The position numbers were made by a program, and so were the translations under genes. A stretch of DNA of 64,000 nt, taken from Rhodocyclaceae bacterium (lineage in GTDB: Bacteria > Pseudomonadota > Gammaproteobacteria > Burkholderiales > Rhodocyclaceae). The notes under the pieces were generated by a model. That model saw only the letters and a list, made by a program, of their open reading frames with translations, was not told where the DNA came from and ran no database searches. The DNA lies in NCBI GenBank assembly GCA_016704145.1, contig JADJAS010000006.1, forward strand, positions 49,955 through 113,954, read 5' to 3'. This document shows positions 33,329 through 42,919 of the stretch, in pieces; position 1 is the stretch's first letter, and each line of letters opens with the position of its first letter.

Positions 33329-34237
33329 ATGCAGGACCTCAATCTGATGGCCGTCTACGCGCACGTCGTCGAAGGCGGCAGTTTTTCGGCCGCCGCCCGC
33401 CGCCTCGGCATGTCGCGTTCGGCGGTCAGCAAGGCGGTGGCCAAACTGGAAAAGGCGCTCGGCGCGCGCCTGCTCAACCGCAGCACTCGCCACCTCAGCG
33501 TCACGGAGGTCGGCGCGGCGTTCGCCGAGCATTGCAGCCGGATTCTCGACGAGGCGACGCGCGCCGAGCAGGCCGTGAGCAGCCTCCACGCCCAGCCGCG
33601 CGGAGTGCTGAAAGTAGCGGCCTCCGTGGCCTTCGGCACGCTGCACGTGGCGCCGGCACTGGCGGACTTTCTCGGCCGCTATCCCGAGATCGACATCGAC
33701 ATGACCATCACCGATCGGCCGGTGGACCTTGCCGAGGAAGGTTACGACGTCACCGTGCGCGTGGCGCGCGAACTGCCGCCGAATTTCGTCGCCCGCCGCC
33801 TGGCGCCGGTAAGGCGCAAGCTATGCGGAACTCCGGAATATTTCGAGAAGCACGGCGTGCCGCGGATTCCCCAGGACTTGTCGCACCACAACTGCCTGGA
33901 CTACACACATTCCGGAGAACAGGGGCTATGGCGTTTCACCGGCCCACAAGGCGACATCGCCGTTCCGGTCGCCGGGCGACTGCGGATCAACGACGACGAG
34001 GCGCTCTCACAGGCGGTACTCGGCGGCCTGGGGCTCGCGCTACTGCCCACCTTCATCATCGGCAAGGATTTGCAGGAAGGACGGCTGCGCGCGGCGCTTT
34101 CCGAGTACATCCCGGTCGAGCGCCACGTCTACGCGATCTACCTGCCCACCCGCCATTTGCCGGCCAAGGTGCGCGCCTTCATCGATTTTCTGCTGGAAAG
34201 ATTCGGCTCCGATCCCGTCTACTGGGATAGGGAGTGA
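33329..34237 (+). CDS. LysR-family transcriptional regulator
   Basis: 302 residues from ATG 33329 (MQDLNLMAVYAHVVEGGSFS). Helix-turn-helix SAAARRLGMSRSAVSKAVAK; effector domain with VAASVAFGTLHVAPALADFL and IDMTITDRPVDLAEEGYDVT. The pattern matches the CrgA/aldehyde-responsive LysR subgroup. Divergent from the Rnk-like gene and followed only by tRNA-Val on the other strand, so its target is not obvious; it may control the divergent gene. Confidence 0.9.
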   Translation: MQDLNLMAVYAHVVEGGSFSAAARRLGMSRSAVSKAVAKLEKALGARLLNRSTRHLSVTEVGAAFAEHCSRILDEATRAEQAVSSLHAQPRGVLKVAASVAFGTLHVAPALADFLGRYPEIDIDMTITDRPVDLAEEGYDVTVRVARELPPNFVARRLAPVRRKLCGTPEYFEKHGVPRIPQDLSHHNCLDYTHSGEQGLWRFTGPQGDIAVPVAGRLRINDDEALSQAVLGGLGLALLPTFIIGKDLQEGRLRAALSEYIPVERHVYAIYLPTRHLPAKVRAFIDFLLERFGSDPVYWDRE

Positions 34238-34270
34238 CCGCGGAGGCGGCCGAGCGCCCGGCCGGACCGC

Positions 34271-34308
34271 GAAAAACAAGGCCCCGGGCGCGCAGCACCG
34301 GGGCCTTG
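34271..34308 (-). terminator. Terminator of tRNA-Val
   Basis: An 11-bp perfect stem, CAAGGCCCCGG/CCGGGGCCTTG, followed on the minus strand by TTTTT. It lies 16 bases after the tRNA 3' end and may also stop LysR transcripts from the other side. Confidence 0.9.
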
Positions 34309-34323
34309 TCGTACCAGATATTC

Positions 34324-34400
34324 TGGTAGGCGCGATTGGACTCGAACCAACGACCCCCACCATGTCAAGGTGGTGCTCTAACCAGCTGAGCTACGCGCCT
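34324..34400 (-). tRNA. tRNA-Val(GAC), CCA encoded
   Basis: 77 nt. Acceptor AGGCGCG/CGCGCCT, D-arm GCTCAGCTGGTTAGAGC, anticodon stem CCACC/GGTGG with loop TTGACAT (GAC), T-arm GGTTCGAGTCC and encoded CCA. Confidence 0.96.
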
Positions 34401-34459
34401 GCAAAGAGCGGCGGATTCTAGCCGAACGTTTGCCGCGGCGCAACGGCCGCGTTCCCGCG

Positions 34460-35611
34460 CTAATGAATAATGATGCCAACCGCCTCGGCATCGGCGTCGG
34501 TCATTGGCGACAGGCCGCATTCGGTCAGAACATTCCGCCAGTCGGCGCTACGTCCGGGAACGCCGGATGCCGTCGCCGAGGGAAACACCGAGAACCTCGG
34601 CGCCGGTGCGGCCTGAAGCAATCCATCGGCCTCGAAGTACGTACCTCTGGCCTTGAGGTGCGGGTCGCTCATCAGCTCGCTTGGGTCGAGCACGGGCGCG
34701 AAGCAGGCATCGCTATCTTCGAACACCTGGCACCAGTGATCGCGGTCCGCCGTGGCAAAAATCTCGGCCATGCGTTGCCGGCCCCGAGGCCACGTCTCCC
34801 AATCGTAAGGCCGTGCGAAGGCCTCGTCATCGGCGACGCCGAGTCGCTTCAGCAACTCGGCATTGAATTGCGGTTCGATGGCACCGACCGTGACGAACCT
34901 ACCGTCGGCGCACCGGTAGCTGCCATACCAGAACGGGCCATCGAGCAAGCCGGCGCCGCGTTCGACCGGCATCGAGCCGGCCCCGCGCAGCGACAGCAGA
35001 AGATTCATGAGATTGGCGCTGCCATCGACGATCGCCGCATCCACCACCTGGCCCTCCCCCGAGGTACGTGCGTGCAGAACCCCCGCGACGAGGCCGAGGG
35101 CGAGATAGAGCGCTCCGCCGCCGAGATCGCCCACCAGCGTCGGCGGCGCCAGGGGTGCTTCGCCCGCCTGACCGGAATACCAGAGTGCGCCGGATCGCGC
35201 GATGTAATTGATGTCGTGCCCGGCGCGTTGCGCCAACGGGCCTTCCTGGCCCCAGCCGGTCATGCGACCGTAGACCAGCTTGGGCTGACGCAACAGCACA
35301 GCTTCCGGCCCCAACCCGAGGCGCTCCATGACGCCGGGACGCATGCCCTCGATCAAGGCGTCGCACTTCCTGACGAGTCCGAGGACGAGTTCGACCGCCC
35401 GAGGGTTCTTCAGGTCGAGGCAGATCGAACGCTTGCCACGGTTGAGAATATTGTTCTTGCCAAGATCCAGCGGGTCACCGCGTCGCGCGGGACGTTCGAT
35501 CAGGATGATATCGGCGCCGAGATCCGCCAGCAACATGCCGGCAAACGGACCCGGGCCGATGCCCGCAAACTCCAGTATCCTGATTCCGCAAAGTGGTCCC
35601 TTGGCGCCCAT
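34460..35611 (-). CDS. CoA-transferase family III protein, probable alpha-methylacyl-CoA racemase
   Basis: 383 residues. MGAKGPLCGIRILEFAGIGP, GPFAGMLLADLGADIILIER, MTGWGQEGPLAQRAGHDINY and LVGDLGGGALYLALGLVAGV match the racemase branch, with the catalytic His in AGHDINY and Asp in VGDLGGG. Such enzymes interconvert 2R/2S-methylacyl-CoA esters, needed to degrade branched or steroid side chains. Start ATG 35611 fits the domain. It follows the AraC gene on the same strand by 63 bases. Confidence 0.88.
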   Translation of the reverse strand: MGAKGPLCGIRILEFAGIGPGPFAGMLLADLGADIILIERPARRGDPLDLGKNNILNRGKRSICLDLKNPRAVELVLGLVRKCDALIEGMRPGVMERLGLGPEAVLLRQPKLVYGRMTGWGQEGPLAQRAGHDINYIARSGALWYSGQAGEAPLAPPTLVGDLGGGALYLALGLVAGVLHARTSGEGQVVDAAIVDGSANLMNLLLSLRGAGSMPVERGAGLLDGPFWYGSYRCADGRFVTVGAIEPQFNAELLKRLGVADDEAFARPYDWETWPRGRQRMAEIFATADRDHWCQVFEDSDACFAPVLDPSELMSDPHLKARGTYFEADGLLQAAPAPRFSVFPSATASGVPGRSADWRNVLTECGLSPMTDADAEAVGIIIH

Positions 35612-35674
35612 GGTGTGTCTATTCAAGCACGATACGGGACCCGCCGTCACGCGCTCGCACCCGGGCAAGATCAA

Positions 35675-36694
35675 TCAAGCGACAGCTGTCCGCCTCCCGG
35701 GCGCCGAATCACACATCGCCAGCGTTGCCGACGGCAATTCACCGAACATCTTGCGGTACGCATTGGCAAACGCACTGCCATGGAAGAAGCCCCAACGAGC
35801 CGCCATGTCGCCGACCTTGCAACTGCCCGGAGACGCCTTGCGCAGGGCATCATGGACTTGACGCAAGCGCACCTGCCTGAGATAGGTCATCGGCCCGACA
35901 CCGAAGCGGTCGAAAAATCCATACTGGAGTGTTCTCATGGACACACCCGCAGCCCGCACGAGATCGGCCATGCCAATGTCTTCGTCGCAACGCGCCTCGA
36001 TCACGGCAAGCGCCTTGCCAACGTAATCCGGTGGCGGCGCAGACGTCCTGCACGCCTCGATATTCTCGCCCTGGGCGGCAATAAGCGACAGCAGGAGGGT
36101 CTGTTCAAGAAGTTCCGTCGTCAAGCCCCGCCGAAATGCGGATTCCGGATCGATGCTTTCCTGGGTAATGACCCCCAGCGCATTGGCGAAACTCCGCCCG
36201 GCGCCATCGGCAAGCCGCATCAGCGGCCGCAATCGGATGTTGCTGGCGTCGGCCGCGGGATATACGTCGCGCGCAAGCGCACGCAGCCTTTCGGCGGGAA
36301 CCGACAACACCAGACTGGTGCAATCCTGGCTCCAGTAGGTATCCAGACGGTCGCGCGGCGAATAGACCAAGGCCGTGCCCGGTTCGGCGACGACTTCGCC
36401 CGCTGCCCTGTTGCCCACCAGGCGGCCTCGCAGGGGAACCATGACCTGATACGAAGATATCGGCGCCGAGGTGGCCACCAGCGCAACGCCATGACTGACA
36501 CCAAAGAGGTGGCCGAGCCCCATGGAAACATGGCTGATGCGGATATCCGCCGCGCGACGGTCGCCGCGCAATTGCAGCCGACGTGGCTCGACCAGGCTGC
36601 CGACAGCGCCCTCGGCCAGCGACGGGTCGGCACATCGAATTTTCGTCGCCGTGCCAAGCGGGAAACCCCGCACACCGGGAAGTACTTGCGACAT
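35675..36694 (-). CDS. AraC-family transcriptional regulator
   Basis: 339 residues with an N-terminal AraC-binding-like domain (YQVMVPLRGRLVGNRAAGEV, YSPRDRLDTYWSQDCTSLVL) and two C-terminal helix-turn-helix units (DLVRAAGVSMRTLQYGFFDR; ARWGFFHGSAFANAYRKMFG). This layout resembles activators of aromatic or alcohol oxidation genes. AGAAGAGG precedes ATG 36694. It is placed between the flavoprotein and racemase genes, which it may control. Confidence 0.92.
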   Translation of the reverse strand: MSQVLPGVRGFPLGTATKIRCADPSLAEGAVGSLVEPRRLQLRGDRRAADIRISHVSMGLGHLFGVSHGVALVATSAPISSYQVMVPLRGRLVGNRAAGEVVAEPGTALVYSPRDRLDTYWSQDCTSLVLSVPAERLRALARDVYPAADASNIRLRPLMRLADGAGRSFANALGVITQESIDPESAFRRGLTTELLEQTLLLSLIAAQGENIEACRTSAPPPDYVGKALAVIEARCDEDIGMADLVRAAGVSMRTLQYGFFDRFGVGPMTYLRQVRLRQVHDALRKASPGSCKVGDMAARWGFFHGSAFANAYRKMFGELPSATLAMCDSAPGRRTAVA

Positions 36695-36798
36695 GCCTCT
36701 TCTCCTTCATCCGCTGCGGTTTTCTACCGCGAGCGGAGCGGCATGTCGATGATCCGGAGCGCAGCAGCCATGCTCGGCCGTGCACTCCCCGTAATCGA

Positions 36799-38295
36799 TC
36801 AGCTGTGACCGAGATAGCCGTGGAACACCCCGTTCGGATCGTACTGCCGGCGCAGGACTTGCAGCCGCTGCCAGTTGGCGTCGGTGAAACACTGCCGGTA
36901 GCGATCGGGATTGCCTTGGCCATCGATCTCGTTCACATAATGGCCCTTTCCGAACCGGTCTAGCATCGGCAGGAAGGCCCTGAGCCAAGCAAGATTACGC
37001 GCATCGTCCTTCTCGTCGTCCCAGATCGCGTACGGCCCAATAAAGGTGTCCGCAGTCCATGAAAAACAGGCATCGGCCCTGTCCTGGAGCCGTAGATTAT
37101 GGGCCGCAAGCACGTGACAATCCCTGCTCGGAGCATCGCAAAAATGCCGCGCGATCGCTTGCAGGGCCTTGCCCGGTTCGTTGGTGAAAATATTATCAAC
37201 TGCATATCGCGCACAACGGCCGGCCGGATCGTTCAGGCTGAAATACCGGTCGTAGAGACCTTCATAAGCAAAGGGCTGGTATTCCATCTTGACGAGGCAT
37301 TTGCTTGCCAGTTCCGATTGCGCGAATGGCAGCAGCGCCGCGCGGGCCGTCTGTTCGCTGTCCTCGAAGGCAAAAGCGGTGAAGAAACAGATCTTCGACT
37401 TCTCCGGCGGCGCATCGGCCGGCACCTCCGGATGATGCATGAGGACCAGGATGGGCTCGACCCGAGCGACTTGGGAATTCTTGCGGACGGCTTCGATCGC
37501 CGCCGTCACCGTCTCCAGGGCCGCCAGCGGGAAGATGTAGGAGCTCGCCATGATCGACTTGGGCGCGGGATAGAGTTGGAGTTCGAGGCGGGTGACGGCA
37601 CCGAAAAAGCCCGGCCCCGAGCCGCGTATCGCCCAATAGAGGTCGGGGTTCTCCGTCGCCGTGACGCGCCGCAGACGGCCATCGGCGGTGACGACTTCGG
37701 CGCCAACGATGGAATGCGTGGCCATGCCGCCGAACTGCGGCCAGTTCCAGCCCATGCCGCCCCCCATGGTGAAGCCGCCCAGCCCCACGGAGGGACAGTG
37801 GGGCACCGGAAACGCCAGGCCCTTGGCATACGCGGCCTGGATCAGTTCAAGGCTTCTGACGCCGGGTTGAATCGAGGCAATCCGCTTCGATTCGTCGATC
37901 CGGATCTGCTCCATCGCCGAGACGTCGATGGCCATGCCGCCGTCGCGCAGGCACGAGCCGTTGGAATTGTGGCCACCGCTGCGCATCGCAATCTTCAAGC
38001 CGTTCCTGGCCGCGTGGTTCACAGCGGCGATGACGTCCTGGTCCGATTTTGCCTGAACAATGAGATCGGGATAGCGCTTCGGCTTCGACATGTGCCAGAC
38101 CATAGCCTGGCGCCAGATCTCGTAATCGGCATCCTTGCGCTGAATGACCTTGCCCGCCACGCCAGGAATCGACAGCCTGGCCGGCTTGTCGGCGGCGAGC
38201 ACGCGCGGCGCGCGCAGGGCATTCACGGCACCCAGGGCGGTCATGCCAGCGAGTTGCTTGAGGGTGCGGCGACGAAATGGCTGATGCGTATTCAT
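36799..38295 (-). CDS. Secreted BBE-type FAD-linked oxidoreductase
   Basis: 498 residues. The N-terminus MNTHQPFRRRTLKQLAGMTA carries a Tat-like RRR-T-L-K motif and ends near VLAADKPA, so export of the folded flavoprotein is likely. The PCMH FAD domain has IAMRSGGHNSNGSC, whose His could bind FAD covalently, and PHCPSVGLGGFTMGGGMGW, whose Cys is the second covalent site of berberine-bridge enzymes. The C-terminal BBE motif is YDPNGVFHGYLGHS. ATG 38295 has GAGGATATTG ahead. It follows a cytochrome c gene by 14 bases, suggesting electron transfer to it. Confidence 0.87.
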   Translation of the reverse strand: MNTHQPFRRRTLKQLAGMTALGAVNALRAPRVLAADKPARLSIPGVAGKVIQRKDADYEIWRQAMVWHMSKPKRYPDLIVQAKSDQDVIAAVNHAARNGLKIAMRSGGHNSNGSCLRDGGMAIDVSAMEQIRIDESKRIASIQPGVRSLELIQAAYAKGLAFPVPHCPSVGLGGFTMGGGMGWNWPQFGGMATHSIVGAEVVTADGRLRRVTATENPDLYWAIRGSGPGFFGAVTRLELQLYPAPKSIMASSYIFPLAALETVTAAIEAVRKNSQVARVEPILVLMHHPEVPADAPPEKSKICFFTAFAFEDSEQTARAALLPFAQSELASKCLVKMEYQPFAYEGLYDRYFSLNDPAGRCARYAVDNIFTNEPGKALQAIARHFCDAPSRDCHVLAAHNLRLQDRADACFSWTADTFIGPYAIWDDEKDDARNLAWLRAFLPMLDRFGKGHYVNEIDGQGNPDRYRQCFTDANWQRLQVLRRQYDPNGVFHGYLGHS

Positions 38296-38309
38296 GGGCA
38301 ATATCCTCT

Positions 38310-38630
38310 TCAATCGACCGTCTCGAAATAAGCGGCGAGATTGGCGATCTCGGCATCGGTAAGCGGCTTGGCCATCGCGCTCATGGAAGGGTCCTTGCGC
38401 TCACCCGAGCGAAAGGCCTTGAGCGATTTTTCGATGTATGAAGCCTTCTGGCCGCGCAGGTTCGGGTATTGAGGCGCCTTGCCGATACCGTCGGCACCGT
38501 GGCAGGCCACGCAGCGGCCGACCACGGCCACGGCGGCGGCGGGATCACCCGCCGCCAAAGTCAGTGCCGGCGACACGCCGAGCAAACCGGCCAACAGCCA
38601 GTGGCCAACAGAGTTGAGTCGAGTGCTCAT
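38310..38630 (-). CDS. Small periplasmic c-type cytochrome
   Basis: 106 residues. Signal peptide MSTRLNSVGHWLLAGLLGVS..TLAAG, haem site CVACHG, axial Met in MSAMAKPLT and a C-terminal helix NLAAYFETVD, as in cytochromes c553/c4 halves. It probably accepts electrons from the downstream flavoprotein and passes them to the respiratory chain. Copy 12 of the dispersed motif lies in the signal-peptide coding part. Confidence 0.92.
   Translation of the reverse strand: MSTRLNSVGHWLLAGLLGVSPALTLAAGDPAAAVAVVGRCVACHGADGIGKAPQYPNLRGQKASYIEKSLKAFRSGERKDPSMSAMAKPLTDAEIANLAAYFETVD
38557..38580 (+). repeat. Dispersed 24-bp motif, copy 12 (inside cytochrome c gene, antisense)
   Basis: Reads AAAGTCAG-TGCC-GGCG-ACAC-GCCG; antisense encodes GVSPALTLAAG of the signal peptide. 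Confidence 0.75.
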
Positions 38631-38673
38631 CGAGATGGGTTCCTTCTATTCCAGTGCATGGCGATATTGTGGG

Positions 38674-39765
38674 TCACGGGCGCAGAATCGCCTTGACCAC
38701 CTTGCCGCTTTCCGAGTCCCGTACCGCCTGGTCGATGTCATCGAAGGCATAGAAACCGACAATCTTTTCGAGCGGCAGGCTGCCCTGGCGATAGAGATCG
38801 ACCAGTTTCGGGATGAAGTGATCTGGCACGCTCTGGCCTTCGATAATACCCACCACGCTGCGGCCGAACATGATGCTGTTCATGTCGAACGTCACTTCCG
38901 TCCCCATCGGCGCGGCACCGACCAGTCCGCACACACCCGGCACGGTGAGGCAATCGACCGCCTGACGGAACACTGCCGGAATAGCCGTTGTTTCGAGCGA
39001 GAAGTCCGCGCCGCCGCCGAGTTTCTGGATTTCCTCGACGACATTGCAGCTTCGTGGATCGAAGGCATGCGTGGCACCCAGTTCGCGCGCGAGAACGAGC
39101 CGGGCCGGATTGATGTCGACGGCGATGATGGTGGTGCAACCGACTGCCTTGGCCGCCATCAGCGCCGAAAGGCCCACCGAGCCACAGCCGAAGATGGCAA
39201 TGCTCGATCCCGCCGCCGGCTTGAACGTGTTCAGCACCGCGCCCGCGCCCGTCTGGATGCCGCAACCCAACGGCCCCAGCAGTTCCAGCGGCACGTCCTT
39301 CGCCACTTTCACCGTGTTGGCCTCCGCGGCGATGGCATGGGCGGCAAAGGACGACTGATTGAAGAAGTTGCCGAAGATCGGCACGCCCTGGTGGCGAATG
39401 GTTGCCGAGCCGTCGCCGCGCACCCCGCCAAAATTGCAGCCAAAGATGTTGGGGCAATGCGTCGGATCGCCGCGCTTGCAGGCGACACACTGGCCGCAGG
39501 CGCGGAACGTCAGCACCACGTGGTCGCCGGGCTGGACCTTGCTCACGCGGGTGCCGACTCGCTCGACCACGCCCGAGCCCTCGTGTCCGAACACGGCGGG
39601 GAAGCTCACCGGGTACAGTTGATCGCGGCAGATCAAATCGGTGTGGCAAACACCGACGCCGACGATCCGCACCAGCACTTCATCATCGCGCAATTCGTCG
39701 AGTTCGACTTCCGCAACCTGGAACCTGCCCGACTTCTCGCCGACAATCGCCGCCTTGGTTTTCAT
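38674..39765 (-). CDS. Zinc-dependent alcohol dehydrogenase, aryl/allyl alcohol type
   Basis: 363 residues. Catalytic zinc ligands in GVCHTDLICRDQLYP and GHEGSGVVE, structural zinc CGQCVACKRGDPTHC, cofactor site IAIFGCGSVGLSALMAAKAV and the LELLGPLGCGIQTGAGAV stretch typical of benzyl/geraniol alcohol dehydrogenases. ATG 39765 is behind GGAGATAGTC. It follows the aldehyde dehydrogenase by 39 bases, making an alcohol-to-acid pair. The substrate could be an aromatic, terpenoid or side-chain alcohol. Confidence 0.9.
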   Translation of the reverse strand: MKTKAAIVGEKSGRFQVAEVELDELRDDEVLVRIVGVGVCHTDLICRDQLYPVSFPAVFGHEGSGVVERVGTRVSKVQPGDHVVLTFRACGQCVACKRGDPTHCPNIFGCNFGGVRGDGSATIRHQGVPIFGNFFNQSSFAAHAIAAEANTVKVAKDVPLELLGPLGCGIQTGAGAVLNTFKPAAGSSIAIFGCGSVGLSALMAAKAVGCTTIIAVDINPARLVLARELGATHAFDPRSCNVVEEIQKLGGGADFSLETTAIPAVFRQAVDCLTVPGVCGLVGAAPMGTEVTFDMNSIMFGRSVVGIIEGQSVPDHFIPKLVDLYRQGSLPLEKIVGFYAFDDIDQAVRDSESGKVVKAILRP

Positions 39766-39804
39766 GACTATCTCCTTCCGCAATGTCAATTCAGGCGAGC
39801 CGGT

Positions 39805-41265
39805 TCAGCTTACCGGCAACTGAACCGTGATCCACTTCCATTCGGTGAAGGTATCGATGTCGATATCGGTGCCTTCGCGACCGAAACCGCTGTCGCCGAT
39901 GCCGCCGAACGGCACATGCGGCTCGTCGGCGATGGTCGGCGCGTTGATGTGCACCATGCCGGTGCGCACGCGCTGGCTGAATTGCAGTGCCTTGGTGATG
40001 TCGCGGGTGAAGATCGCAGCGCTCAGGCCGAAGTTGGTATCGTTGGCGCGCGCCACTGCTTCTTCGAAATCCGCGATCGGATAAACAGACGTCACCGGGC
40101 CGAATGTCTCCTCGCGACAGACGGTCATCGCCTCTTCCACGCCGGTCAGGATGGTGGGACGACAACGATTGCCGATCCACTCCCCGCCGGTGAGAACCTT
40201 GGCGCCCTTGGCCTTGGCATCCTCGATGTGGTGGCGTACGCGCTGGCGCTGACGCGCCGAGATGATCGGGCCAACCCAGGTATTCGGATCGCGCAGGTCG
40301 CCCATGCCAAGGGATTCCGCCTTGGCCTTGTAGCGACGGCAAAACTCGGCTTCGATGCCGCGCTCCACGAAAATGCGGCTCGACGCCATGCAGGCCTGAC
40401 CCTGGAAAAAGAACTGGCTGAAAGCCGCCGCCTCGACTGCTGCGTCAAGATCGGCGTCCGCCAGCACCACCATGGGATTCTTGCCGCCCAACTCCAGTAC
40501 CACGCGGCGCATCAGCGGTCCGCACAGGCCGGCGATGTGCTTGCCGATGCGGCTGGAGCCGGTGAACATCACGACCTTGACCAGCGGATGGGTGGTCAAT
40601 ACGTCGCCGATCTTGTCGCCGAAGCCGGTAACGACGTTGAACAGGCCGGCCGGCACGCCCGCCTCGTGATAAAGATCGGCGAGCCGATTGGCCACCATCG
40701 GCGCTTCCTCCGATGTCAGCAACACCACCGAATTCCCGGTGGCGATCGGCGTCGAAGTCAGCTTGACATTCTTCAGCAGCGGCACGTTGAACGGCGAAAT
40801 GCTGGCGATCACGCCGAGCGGCTCGCGCACCGACATGCTGAAACGGCCCGGGGTGTCGGAAGGAATGGTCTGACCGGTCACGCGCCGGGCGACGCCGGCG
40901 GCGGCTCGCAGGCAGTTGATGGCGTACTGAACCTCGAAATGCGCCTTGCCGAACGGCGAACCCACTTCGTCGACCAGGATGTCGACGAAGTCGTTGCGAT
41001 ACTTCTCGAACAAAGCCGCCGCCCGGGACAGCCACGCCTCGCGATCGGCGGCCAGCTTGTTGCGGTTCGCGTCGAACGCCGCCTGGGCCGCCTGGACGGC
41101 GCGATCGATGTCCGCCGCGCCGGCCTCGGCCACTCGGGCGAACGGCTGGTCATGCTCCGGATTTCGGTCGATGAAGTACTGCCCCGTCGAAGGCGGCACC
41201 CGCGCACCGCCAATCCAAAGATCGACGCCCTGGTCGGCGCCATTTTTTCCAGTTGTCTGCGTCAT
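39805..41265 (-). CDS. Aldehyde dehydrogenase, benzaldehyde/vanillin type
   Basis: 486 residues. SISPFNVPLLKNVKLTSTPI (oxyanion Asn), VMFTGSSRIGKHIAGLCG, VVLELGGKNPMVVLADADLD (Glu), FFFQGQACMASSRIFV (catalytic Cys) and CREETFGPVTSVYPIAD. The sequence resembles XylC-like enzymes acting on aromatic or allylic aldehydes. ATG 41265 follows a GGAGAACC stretch. It is the first gene of a minus-strand run ALDH-ADH-cytochrome c-flavoprotein. Confidence 0.9.
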   Translation of the reverse strand: MTQTTGKNGADQGVDLWIGGARVPPSTGQYFIDRNPEHDQPFARVAEAGAADIDRAVQAAQAAFDANRNKLAADREAWLSRAAALFEKYRNDFVDILVDEVGSPFGKAHFEVQYAINCLRAAAGVARRVTGQTIPSDTPGRFSMSVREPLGVIASISPFNVPLLKNVKLTSTPIATGNSVVLLTSEEAPMVANRLADLYHEAGVPAGLFNVVTGFGDKIGDVLTTHPLVKVVMFTGSSRIGKHIAGLCGPLMRRVVLELGGKNPMVVLADADLDAAVEAAAFSQFFFQGQACMASSRIFVERGIEAEFCRRYKAKAESLGMGDLRDPNTWVGPIISARQRQRVRHHIEDAKAKGAKVLTGGEWIGNRCRPTILTGVEEAMTVCREETFGPVTSVYPIADFEEAVARANDTNFGLSAAIFTRDITKALQFSQRVRTGMVHINAPTIADEPHVPFGGIGDSGFGREGTDIDIDTFTEWKWITVQLPVS

Positions 41266-41424
41266 CGTGGTTCTCCAAGCATGACTTCGCCCATCGATCG
41301 GCATCCCGCCAGCCGCCGGCCGTTCGCGCGGATACCGGAATATTTCCTTTCCGGCTACTATAGCCGCGGCAACGGACAAGCGTTAGCCGTTGCGCGCAAT
41401 CGATAGCGGATTCGCGCAAGAAGC

Positions 41425-41448
41425 AAAGTCAGCCGTGGCGGCACGCCG
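41425..41448 (+). repeat. Dispersed 24-bp motif, copy 13 (intergenic, best match)
   Basis: Reads AAAGTCAG-CCGT-GGCG-GCAC-GCCG in the 204-bp gap between the aldehyde dehydrogenase start and the livF end. Used as the reference copy. Confidence 0.85.
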
Positions 41449-41469
41449 GTCCGGACGCCTGCCGCGCCC

Positions 41470-42172
41470 TCAGACGCCGAGCAGCCGGGCCATGAGTGCG
41501 GGCGAAGCGCGTAACGGCGCCGCCTCGCCGGCATAGGCGACGCGCCCCTTGGCCAGGACGTGAACGCGCGTGGCCAGTTTCATCGCCATGGCAAGGTTCT
41601 GTTCGACGAGCAGGATCGCGACCCCCTCGTCGCGCAAGGTACGCAGAATGTCGGTGACATCATGGACGATTGCCGGCGACAAGCCTTCGGTCGGCTCGTC
41701 GAGCAGCATCAGCCGCGGGTTGCCGACCAGCGCGCGCGCGATGGCCACCATGGTCTGTTCGCCCCCCGACAACATTGCCCCCCGATGATCCAGGCGCTCG
41801 CCCAGACGGGGCAACAGCCGCAGCACGCGATCGATCGTCCAGCCCGGCCGCCCCGGTAACGCCGGACGCGCGGCGACCGTCAGGTGCTCGCGGACCGTCA
41901 GCGAAGGAAACAGGCGGCGGCCCTGCGGCACCAGGCCGACACCGGCGCGCGCGATGGCCTCGGGCGGCGTGCGCGTGATGTCGCGACCGGCCAGAGCAAT
42001 CGAACCGCTCTGGGCCGGATTGATGCCCATCAGCGCCCGGATCAGGGTGGTCTTGCCGACGCCGTTGCGGCCAAGCACGACACCGATGCCGCCCGCCTCC
42101 ACCGACAGCGACACCCCGTGCAGCACCATGGCCGGGCCATAACCCGCGCACAGGTCGGTCACCGCCAGGAGA

Positions 42173-42180
<8 letters not shown>
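41470..42180 (-). CDS. livF: Branched-chain-type ABC transporter ATPase LivF
   Basis: 236 residues. Walker A GRNGVGKTTLIRAL, Q-loop GLVPQGRRLFPSLTV, signature MLSGGEQTMVAIARAL, Walker B LMLLDEPTEGLSP. GTG 42180 overlaps the livG stop by eight bases, and homology begins at VADLLAVTDL. Last gene of a complete livKHMGF set. Confidence 0.94.

Positions 42181-42915
<735 letters not shown>

Positions 42916-42919
<4 letters not shown>

Noticed and set aside
41390..41399. TTGCGCGCAA palindrome and a CCGGAA/TTCCGG dyad (41335-41354) upstream of the aldehyde dehydrogenase
   Set aside because: Short palindromes are frequent at this base composition; no paired -10/-35 elements to anchor them.
38479..41406. 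A very long open frame on the plus strand (about 975 codons) and similar long frames at 5273-7636, 34430-36808, 43554-45902 and 53051-55411
   Set aside because: Each is the exact antisense of well-recognised minus-strand genes; the peptides are rich in Arg, Gly, His and Asp from GC-skewed antisense codons and match no family.
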